A DNA stretch of 7,260 nucleotides from Treponema sp. (GTDB lineage Bacteria; Spirochaetota; Spirochaetia; Treponematales; Breznakiellaceae), in contig JAISND010000210.1 in NCBI GenBank assembly GCA_031276615.1, forward strand, positions 1-7,260, in the 5' to 3' direction. The stretch's first letter is position 1. The number at the start of each line of letters is the position of its first letter. Shown piece after piece: positions 1-5,573 of the stretch. Under the pieces are notes generated by a model. That model saw only the letters and a program-made list of their open reading frames with translations. It did not search any database and was not told the origin of the DNA. The position numbers and the translations under genes are program-made.

Positions 1-83
1 CTATGGGCCGTACTTTCAAGCTCCCCGACCTCTACCTTTTTCCGCCCGGAAGCGCCGAAGAGGAAATGCAGTACAACGTGTGA
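1..83 (+). CDS. C-terminal end of an unidentified plus-strand protein (partial)
   Basis: An open frame enters from the left edge (codons in phase with position 3) and ends at TGA 81-83. The visible peptide includes GRTFKLPDLYLFPPGSAEEE and ends in MQYNV. The codons prefer G or C in third position, as in the clear genes of this window, and the peptide is a mixed, plausible protein tail rather than low-complexity translation. Two other plus frames are also open here: frame 2 stops at a TAA just after position 83, and frame 1 runs on to about 173 through repeat-like DNA, giving a Ser/Pro/Gly-rich peptide that looks spurious. I do not recognise the family. The gene converges on the tRNA and operon, and a candidate terminator lies about 120 nt downstream. 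Confidence 0.5.
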   Translation, partial: MGRTFKLPDLYLFPPGSAEEEMQYNV

Positions 84-93
84 GTTAATCCCG

Positions 94-117
94 GCGTCTT
101 CGGAAGGGGGGGATTCG
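94..117 (-). repeat. Detached copy of the tRNA-Pro 3' end (direct repeat, distal copy)
   Basis: These 24 bases are identical to 288-311. In the second location they are the 3' half of the tRNA T arm, the 3' acceptor strand, the discriminator base and six bases of trailer. Identity stops abruptly at both ends (G against T before it, G against A after it). Since the match includes trailer bases with no tRNA function, it looks like a duplication or an attachment-site-like scar, not two independent tRNAs. No other part of a tRNA accompanies it at normal spacing. Confidence 0.8.
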
Positions 118-232
118 GCTTCCAGTCGCAGACATCCAGTCTGCTCCTTCCCGCCCGGCTCCGCCCCCTGACGGCTCCGTCCTGGCGCCTTTCCCTCCCC
201 TGGGGTCGGCGGGGGCTCCGCTTCGAATCCCC
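109..232. other. Possible small palindromic element bounded by inverted tRNA T-arm fragments
   Basis: GGGGATTCG at 109-117 is matched by its reverse complement CGAATCCCC at 224-232. The right copy extends to TTCGAATCCCC (222-232), exactly the T-loop plus T-stem 3' side of tRNA-Pro. Between them lie no open gene, a GCAGAC/GTCTGC hairpin and three copies of GGCTCCG (near 157, 173 and 214). The whole stretch is very GC-rich. It resembles a non-autonomous repeat, but only comparison with other copies in the genome would show its real ends. Confidence 0.35.
128..144. repeat. Perfect 6-bp hairpin GCAGAC-ATCCA-GTCTGC
   Basis: GCAGAC at 128-133 pairs with GTCTGC at 139-144 around a five-base loop. 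It is nested inside a second inverted pair, GGAAGG at 102-107 and CCTTCC at 146-151. On the minus strand the pair gives an acceptor-like outer stem around an anticodon-like hairpin. No T-tract follows on either side, so it is not a classical intrinsic terminator. Confidence 0.6.
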
Positions 233-237
233 TTTTT
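202..237 (+). terminator. Candidate intrinsic terminator for the plus-strand gene ending at 83
   Basis: GGGG (202-205) pairs with CCCC (229-232). Inside it, CG (207-208) can pair with CG (224-225), and GCGG (209-212) pairs with CCGC (218-221) around a small loop, with short bulges. Five T residues follow at 233-237. The orientation suits the plus-strand gene that ends at 83. The stem is imperfect and shares sequence with the tRNA T arm, so it may be a repeat end with terminator-like shape rather than an evolved terminator. Confidence 0.4.
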
Positions 238-287
238 ATCGCAGGGCGCGGTCACTGCGTTTGCGTCACCTTGTTTCGCCGGGTTCT

Positions 288-311
288 GCGTCTTCGGAAG
301 GGGGGGATTCG
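288..311 (-). repeat. Direct repeat, copy inside the tRNA-Pro 3' end
   Basis: This is the second copy of the 24-bp direct repeat, identical to 94-117. Positions 294-311 are tRNA sequence and 288-293 are trailer. The two copies are 194 bp apart, start to start. The arrangement, with an intact tRNA and a detached 3' piece downstream of it on its own strand, is the geometry left by integration or duplication at a tRNA gene. Confidence 0.8.
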
Positions 312-366
312 AACCCCCGACAGCCAGTTCCCAAAACTGGCGGCTTAACCACTGGCCTACCCTCCG
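294..366 (-). tRNA. tRNA-Pro, anticodon UGG
   Basis: The minus strand folds as a full cloverleaf of 73 nt. Acceptor CGGAGGG pairs with CCTTCCG, with one G-U pair. The D arm has the stem GGC/GCC and the loop contains GTGGTTAA. The anticodon stem CCAGT/ACTGG encloses TTTGGGA, giving anticodon TGG, which reads proline CCA and, by wobble, other CCN codons. G37 after the anticodon and the C1-G72 pair are usual in bacterial tRNA-Pro. A five-base variable loop leads to the T arm GGGGG-TTCGAAT-CCCCC. The discriminator is A and no CCA end is encoded (AG follows), so CCA must be added after transcription. It has its own promoter immediately upstream. No T-tract terminator is visible downstream on this strand. 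Confidence 0.95.
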
Positions 367-374
367 TAAAGCCC

Positions 375-403
375 ACTATAGGGGTTATTATTCTTTCCGT
401 CAA
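375..403 (-). promoter_or_regulatory. Sigma-70-type promoter of tRNA-Pro
   Basis: On the minus strand TTGACG (398-403) and TATAGT (375-380) are separated by exactly 17 bases, and each differs from consensus at one position. The mature tRNA begins 9 bases beyond the -10 box, so the transcript would carry only a base or two of leader. The bases just after the -10 box are GGGC, a GC-rich discriminator typical of stable-RNA promoters under stringent control (inference). The -35 box includes the TGA stop codon (400-402) of the oxidoreductase gene. Confidence 0.8.
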
Positions 404-1455
404 TTCTGCGAAACCCGTAAAGGCCCGGCCCGGCGCCAGGCCTTTACCGAGTGAAGGTACTCGATAACCGCGAGCCCCTCCGCCGCGCCGGAGCGGGGCT
501 GCCTGCCCGGTTCCAGCACGCAGGCGGCCGCGTCCTTTACCATGTTGGCAAAATATCCGGTGGGGCCACTGAAGGTTTCGCCGGTTTTTTTCAGGGAACG
601 GAATTTTTCCGCGTAGGGGCTGGGAACGCTTTCCCACACTTCAAAAATCCCGTTGCCTATACGCAGGCGGCCCCGCTCGCAGGAAAACTCCATTTCAAAA
701 ACCAGATGATCCCGGCCGGCGCCCACTTCAATCGACACGGGAACCGGGAGGGGCCGCGCCGGCCCTTCGCCCCCCGCGGCGGAACGGCCGGCGGGCGGCT
801 CGAGGATCGCCTCAAGCCAGGCCGTCCCCGTGTTCCCCGTGAGCTTCGCGCCCCGGCGCCGCCTGTGCTTCAGGGGCAAACCGCCGAGAAACATGATCGC
901 GTCCGCGAGGTGGGTGCCGTCGTGCCAGAGCGCGTCAAGGAGACGCCTGTTCCTGCCCATGTACAAAACGGCGCGGACCGAAAGAAGCCTGCCGAGCCGC
1001 CCGCCGCCGAGAACAGCCGCGGCGCGGATGTAATCTTCCGAGTAACGGCGCTCGTGATTGGTGATGATCCTGGTGCCCCCCGCCGCAAGACGCGCGATTC
1101 TCCGGGCATCCCCAAGCCCGCCGGCCAGGGGTTTTTCGCAGATCACCACGGGAATTCCGCGGGCCGCGGCCAGATCGCAGTAGGGCCGGTGGCTGTCCGG
1201 ATGGGTGGCGATAACGAGAAGCCGCGGCGCGTGGACGCGGATCATTTCGGCGGCGGAGGGGTACACCGGAACCCGCCACTTTTCCGCGAAAAGCCGGCGG
1301 CGTTCCCCGTCAATGTCGCAGCCCGCGGCAAGGCGGAGATCCGGGTTCGCGGCGATGGCGCCGGCGTGGGTGCAGGGCTTCTCGCGGAGCGCGTCATCTT
1401 CAAGGAGGCTTGCTATGCGCCCCAGGCCGATTATGGCGGCGGGAATTTTTTCCAT
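400..1455 (-). CDS. Gfo/Idh/MocA-family NAD(P)-dependent oxidoreductase
   Basis: This 351-residue protein has the usual length and order of the family. An N-terminal Rossmann fold carries the dinucleotide-binding GLGRIA motif at residues 10-15 after a hydrophobic strand. Then come D47 at the end of the second strand, LVIATHPDSH at 80-89 and the diagnostic CEKPL at 107-111, whose lysine is usually catalytic. The C-terminal substrate domain includes HDGTHLADAI at 178-187, resembling the conserved His/Asp active-site segment. The family oxidises or reduces sugars, inositols, amino sugars and related compounds in the cytoplasm; the substrate cannot be read here. The start is ATG, three bases after the transporter stop, with only a weak AGAGAG eight bases upstream, so translation probably depends on coupling. 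Parts of the gene, such as 721-840, are visibly more GC-rich than the efflux genes. Residues 220-240 form a Gly/Ala/Pro-rich insertion. No terminator separates it from the tRNA. Confidence 0.9.
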   Translation of the reverse strand: MEKIPAAIIGLGRIASLLEDDALREKPCTHAGAIAANPDLRLAAGCDIDGERRRLFAEKWRVPVYPSAAEMIRVHAPRLLVIATHPDSHRPYCDLAAARGIPVVICEKPLAGGLGDARRIARLAAGGTRIITNHERRYSEDYIRAAAVLGGGRLGRLLSVRAVLYMGRNRRLLDALWHDGTHLADAIMFLGGLPLKHRRRRGAKLTGNTGTAWLEAILEPPAGRSAAGGEGPARPLPVPVSIEVGAGRDHLVFEMEFSCERGRLRIGNGIFEVWESVPSPYAEKFRSLKKTGETFSGPTGYFANMVKDAAACVLEPGRQPRSGAAEGLAVIEYLHSVKAWRRAGPLRVSQN

Positions 1456-1458
1456 GGC

Positions 1459-4400
1459 TCAGACTCTCTTTTTGTCATGCCTGCTGTTGAGGACGGAATA
1501 GATCGACGGTATAACAAAGAGGGTCATCAGGGTACTCACCGTGAGCCCCCCGACAAAGGTCTTGCCTATGGGCTGTATGGTATCCGCGCCGGCGCCGGGG
1601 AAGAAGGCGATAGGGGCCATGCCGAGAATAGTGGTAAGGCTCGTCATAAGGATGGGACGCAGGCGGCTGCGGCCCGCCTCAAGGCAGGCTTCGCGAACCT
1701 TCATTCCCCGCGCCCGCAGGGTGTTGGTAAAATCCACCAGGACTATGCCGTTATTCACCACGACGCCCACAAGGGCCACGATGCCCACCACGGAAAACAT
1801 GGACATGGCCTGGCCGGTGAACTTATAGATCCAGACAACTCCGATAAAGAGCAGGGGTATGGTAAAAAAAATGATCAGCGGGTCCACAAACGATTCAAAC
1901 TGGCTGGCCATGACCCCGAAAACCAGAAACACCGCCGTGGCGACAATAAACACGTAACGCCAGAAATAGGACTGTATCTCCTGGGCTTCGCCAAGGTAGC
2001 GTATGCTTACCCCCTCGCGGGGGATATAGTAGGCGTTGATGGTGCTCTCCAGCCGGCGCTGCATATCCGTCGCCGCGATGCCGGCGGGGAGCTCGCCGGT
2101 TATCCGTATCACCCGCTCCTGTTTCTCGCGCCGTATCGACGCGGGGGCGCGGCCTTCCACAATACGGGCGACATTGGAAAGGGAAATCCGCGAACCGTCG
2201 CGGCTCATCACAAATACCGCGTCAAGGTTGGGAAGCCCTGTCCTGTCCTCGCCGCGGAGCTGAACTACCACGTCAAGAAGCCGGTCTCCCCTGCTCATGG
2301 TGGTGACGGTGCTGCCGTCCATCGCGGTACGGATCTCCTGGGCAATGGACGAGACGGAAAGGCCGAAGGCCGCGGCCCGGTCCCGGTCAATCTCGACCTG
2401 AAGCTGGGGAGAGCCTTCGTTGATGTTTACCGCGGGGTTTTCAATCTCGGGCAGATAGCGCGTAATGATACGCAGAATCTCGCCGGAGGCTTCCATGATC
2501 GCTTCATAGTCTCTGGAGCTGACGGCAATTTCCACGGCGGAGGTGTTTCCCATGCCGCGCCCCGCGCGGAAACTTATCCGCACGCCGGGCATGGAATTGG
2601 CATGGGGGCCAAGTTTGCGGACAATCGTATCCGGCGTGTCAATCTGCAGGGCCGGCTCCGGCAGGGTGATCTGCAGCGAACCCTGATTCGTCCCCGTCCG
2701 CCGGGCGGTGAGGATGATGTTCCGGTAACCCTGTACTTCCCGTTTGACAATATCCTCAAGCTGCAGGAGTATGTCTTCGGTTACGTCGATAGCGGTTCCC
2801 TGGGGCATGCTCACGTTAAGCGTCACATTATCGTCGGTTCGGGTACGGATATACATATTCATTCCGATGCCGGAAAACTGGAGCAGGGAAAAGGCAAGCA
2901 CCAGAAAAACCAGGGACAGAATGACAAGCCGGTGGGACAGGCAATACTCCAGGGCGGTCCGGTACCTGTTTTCCATACACCGGAAAAAATCTTCCATCCT
3001 GTCGTCAATCGCGCGGAAGATGCGGTTTTTAAGGGGTTTCTGCCTTCGGGTATTGAGTCTGAGGATGGAACCGCAGAGGCTGGGCACAAGGGTAACGGCG
3101 ACGAGAAGCGAACAGACAAGGGAAATCACCACCGTGAAAATGAGGTCGCTGAAGAGCTGCCCCATTTCGCGGAGATCGTTTTTATAGATGATAAGGGGAA
3201 CGAACACGCAGAGGGTGGTTGCCGAAGACGCGACAATCGCCCTGAGCATCTCGCGGCTTCCCAGGATTGCGGCAATCTCCGCCTTGGCCCCCCGCTCGCG
3301 GTAGCTGTGCACGTTTTCAAGAATCACGATGGAGCCGTCCATCGTCATGCCCAGGCCCATGATAAGGCCGGTCATGGTGAGGAGGTTCAGGGTAAAGCCG
3401 AAGACGGACATGCTCATCAGGGTAAGCATTATCGAAATGGGAATCGCGAGGCCGATGATGAAGGTTCCCTTTATGTTGCGCAGGAAGATCAGCAGTATCA
3501 TCATGGCAAGGAAGGCGCCCTGGAAGGCGTTTTCGTACACCTGGTTCAGCGTCGCCTTGATCATGGTGGTGTTGTCGGAAAGGACTTCCAGGGTAATGCC
3601 CCGGGGAAGCCCGGCGTTGATGCTTTCCAGGGCTTCCCTCACCCGGTCGGCCACCTGCACCTGGTTGCTGTCGCTCTCGCTGGTAACCTGGATATAGACG
3701 CCGCTCTGTCCGTTCACGTAGACCCTCGCTGCATTGTCGTTGTAGCCGAGGCTTATGCCGGCCACATCCTCAAGGCGCACCACCTGGGAACGGTTCGCCT
3801 GACTCGCGCTTCCCGGCGGAAGGACGACGGTTTTGACCACGAGACGCCGTATCTGCTCAAGGCTGACCAGTTCTTCCTGGGTCATGATCTGGTATTCCCG
3901 CGTGCCCCGCCGAAGGTTTCCCCCCGACGAAAGTATGCTCTGTCCGCGAAGGGCGGAAGAGATGTCGCTCAGGGTAAGGTTGAAGGCGGCAAGCCTGTTA
4001 AGCGAAACCGCCACCTTTACGATCTGGGTGGTACCGCCGGTGACTTCGGCGGAAGCGACGCCCTCAACCCGCTCAATGCTTGCCTGTATCTCGTCTTCGG
4101 CAAAGATGCGGAGCTGATCCGGCGGATAGCTGCCCCTGACCACAAGGCGCATGATGGGCATGGCGCTCATGTCGAAACGGCGCACCGTGGGAGTTTCCAC
4201 CCCGTCGGGGAGCGAGTTGACCAGCCGGTTTACGAGGGTCTGGGCGTCGGTTACGGCCTTGTCCATGTCGGTGCCGAAGGCAAATTCAAGATTGATGGAA
4301 CTCGACTCGAACTGGGAATTACTGGTGATATTGGAAAGGCCCCGGGACGCGGAAAGCGCCCGCTCAAGGCGTTCGGTTACGTTACGCTCCACGTCGGCGG

Positions 4401-4566
4401 GGCCCGCCCCGGGAAAGCGGGTAAAGATCGAAAGCACGGGCCGGGCGGTTGAAGGGTAGAGGTCTACCGCGAGATTGGGAATCAGGGTCACCGCGATACC
4501 CAGGGCAAGGCCGTAAAGTATTACAATGGTAACCGGCCGCTTGACCGAATATCCGGCGATGTTCAT
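1459..4566 (-). CDS. RND-family (HAE1/AcrB-like) efflux transporter, inner membrane
   Basis: This 1035-residue protein has the standard length and duplicated layout of hydrophobe/amphiphile RND pumps. TM1 lies at about 10-30, followed by a large periplasmic porter/docking domain to about 340. A membrane bundle lies at 345-500, TM7 at 545-565, a second periplasmic domain to about 865, and the last bundle at 870-1025. Family signatures include VKRPV near 8-12, FPGAGPADVE at 51-60, MDGSIVILENV at 409-419, NNGIVLVDF at 938-946 and RLRPILMTSL at 968-977. Such pumps take drugs, detergents or lipids from the periplasm or outer leaflet, powered by the ion gradient, and deliver them to a TolC channel through an adaptor. 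In TM4 the AcrB pair D407/D408 appears as D410/G411, and K940 appears as N938; R968 and T974 match R971 and T978. The ATG overlaps the adaptor stop (ATGA) and has AAGGA seven bases upstream. Confidence 0.96.
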   Translation of the reverse strand: MNIAGYSVKRPVTIVILYGLALGIAVTLIPNLAVDLYPSTARPVLSIFTRFPGAGPADVERNVTERLERALSASRGLSNITSNSQFESSSINLEFAFGTDMDKAVTDAQTLVNRLVNSLPDGVETPTVRRFDMSAMPIMRLVVRGSYPPDQLRIFAEDEIQASIERVEGVASAEVTGGTTQIVKVAVSLNRLAAFNLTLSDISSALRGQSILSSGGNLRRGTREYQIMTQEELVSLEQIRRLVVKTVVLPPGSASQANRSQVVRLEDVAGISLGYNDNAARVYVNGQSGVYIQVTSESDSNQVQVADRVREALESINAGLPRGITLEVLSDNTTMIKATLNQVYENAFQGAFLAMMILLIFLRNIKGTFIIGLAIPISIMLTLMSMSVFGFTLNLLTMTGLIMGLGMTMDGSIVILENVHSYRERGAKAEIAAILGSREMLRAIVASSATTLCVFVPLIIYKNDLREMGQLFSDLIFTVVISLVCSLLVAVTLVPSLCGSILRLNTRRQKPLKNRIFRAIDDRMEDFFRCMENRYRTALEYCLSHRLVILSLVFLVLAFSLLQFSGIGMNMYIRTRTDDNVTLNVSMPQGTAIDVTEDILLQLEDIVKREVQGYRNIILTARRTGTNQGSLQITLPEPALQIDTPDTIVRKLGPHANSMPGVRISFRAGRGMGNTSAVEIAVSSRDYEAIMEASGEILRIITRYLPEIENPAVNINEGSPQLQVEIDRDRAAAFGLSVSSIAQEIRTAMDGSTVTTMSRGDRLLDVVVQLRGEDRTGLPNLDAVFVMSRDGSRISLSNVARIVEGRAPASIRREKQERVIRITGELPAGIAATDMQRRLESTINAYYIPREGVSIRYLGEAQEIQSYFWRYVFIVATAVFLVFGVMASQFESFVDPLIIFFTIPLLFIGVVWIYKFTGQAMSMFSVVGIVALVGVVVNNGIVLVDFTNTLRARGMKVREACLEAGRSRLRPILMTSLTTILGMAPIAFFPGAGADTIQPIGKTFVGGLTVSTLMTLFVIPSIYSVLNSRHDKKRV

Positions 4567-5573
4567 TCGACTATCCTTACCGGGTCTCCGTCGGAAAGGA
4601 AGTTCTGTCCCTGGCTGACTACCCTGTCACCCGGTTTCACGCCGCTTACAACCTCGAAGAGGGTTTCGTTTTCCAGGCCCAGTTCCACCGTATGACGCCG
4701 GGCGATGCTGTTTTCATCAACCGTAAAGACGATCCATGAACCGTAGGTGTTGATCGCCGAACTGCGGGGAATGACCGGCACGCCGGAACGGGTATTGGTC
4801 ACAAGGCTTAAAGCGGCGAACATTCCGGCCTTGATGCGCCCGTCTACGCGGCCCGGGGAGTCTCCTGCAAAGCGGAGCCTTATCCTGAGGGTTCTGCTCG
4901 CGGGATCAAGCACGGGGCTGACCTCGTCGACCACGGCTCCAAAGGTTTCACCGGGAATCGCCTCAAAACTCACCTGGGCGGAAAGACCGGGCCTGACCGA
5001 TGAAACAAAACGCTCGGGCACAAAGGTTTCCACCCGCAGCTCCGAAAGATCGCCGACCACGTACACGGCGGACTGGGTGGAAAGGGTTTCGCCCACGCTG
5101 AAGGGGGCCTGCAGCACGGTTCCTGAAATGGTGGACACCACGGGACTCCATGAATAAACTTCACCGGGACGGGAAGGGTCCACCATAGCAACCACATCGC
5201 CCCGCTTGACCTGGTCGCCGACCCCGTATCTGGCTTCGACAAGTTTCCCGGCCACCGTGGGCAGAAGGGAAACCTGATTCAGCGCAAGCACGTCTCCGTT
5301 GATCACCACGCTGTTTTCAATTGTCCCCGGAACCACCGGCGTTACGCGAACCACCACGGCGCCGCGCGATTGTGCGCCGCCGTCTCCTCCGCCGGGCCGC
5401 GCGGCTCCGCCCTGCCCCGCGCCGTTCCGTCCGGCGCCGCCCGTCGCCGCCCCCGCGGCGGCCGGAGCTTCCCGTTTTCCCCCGATAAAGTTATACGCAA
5501 TAAGCAGCGTGAAAAGAACAATAAGACAAACGATAGCCGCGCTGACTGTTTTTGCGTTTCTGCTTCCTTTCAC
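4563..5573 (-). CDS. RND efflux periplasmic adaptor (membrane fusion protein), hairpin-less type
   Basis: This 336-residue adaptor would link the RND pump to the outer-membrane channel. A basic N-terminus and one hydrophobic segment at about 10-30 act as signal anchor in the inner membrane. Cys16 lacks a convincing lipobox. A Gly/Ala/Pro-rich linker follows at 32-70. The first lipoyl half ends near GDQVKRGDVVAMVDPS (119-134), and the second begins at STISGTVLQAPFSVGE (147-162), so only about a dozen residues separate them. Canonical AcrA/MacA adaptors carry a long alpha-helical hairpin there. The beta-barrel domain spans about 175-260, including LSELRVETFVPE and DPASRTLRIRLRF. The membrane-proximal domain is C-terminal, with VVSGVKPGDRVVSQG at 308-322. 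The GTG start overlaps the TGA of tolC (GTGA) and has AGGAG six bases upstream. I infer the same function as BesA-type spirochetal adaptors. Confidence 0.94.
   Translation of the reverse strand: MKGSRNAKTVSAAIVCLIVLFTLLIAYNFIGGKREAPAAAGAATGGAGRNGAGQGGAARPGGGDGGAQSRGAVVVRVTPVVPGTIENSVVINGDVLALNQVSLLPTVAGKLVEARYGVGDQVKRGDVVAMVDPSRPGEVYSWSPVVSTISGTVLQAPFSVGETLSTQSAVYVVGDLSELRVETFVPERFVSSVRPGLSAQVSFEAIPGETFGAVVDEVSPVLDPASRTLRIRLRFAGDSPGRVDGRIKAGMFAALSLVTNTRSGVPVIPRSSAINTYGSWIVFTVDENSIARRHTVELGLENETLFEVVSGVKPGDRVVSQGQNFLSDGDPVRIVE
4574..4578 (-). promoter_or_regulatory. Ribosome binding site of the RND transporter gene
   Basis: AAGGA on the minus strand lies seven bases before the ATG at 4566, inside the last codons of the adaptor gene. 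It supports the ATG that overlaps the adaptor stop and indicates coupled but independently primed initiation. Confidence 0.7.

Noticed and set aside
94..170. A second, intact tRNA gene (tRNA-Ser GGA-like)
   Set aside because: An acceptor-like stem and an anticodon-like hairpin can be drawn, but there is no D arm, the T stem does not pair, and position 37 would be U.
1..173. Frame 1 reading through from the left edge into the repeat region
   Set aside because: Its extension past 83 translates repeat DNA into Ser/Pro/Gly-rich sequence. The frame ending at 83 has better codon use and composition.
261..467. Small plus-strand open frame across the tRNA
   Set aside because: It runs through a confident tRNA on the other strand and into the end of the oxidoreductase gene; its peptide is a translation of tRNA sequence.
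451..4452. A 1333-codon open frame on the plus strand, antisense to the transporter and oxidoreductase
   Set aside because: It lies in codon-to-codon register with both minus-strand genes, so its stops would need sense codons TTA, CTA or TCA, which these GC-rich genes avoid. The peptide is rich in His, Gly, Lys and Arg with no recognisable domain, and the opposite strand encodes clear conserved families.
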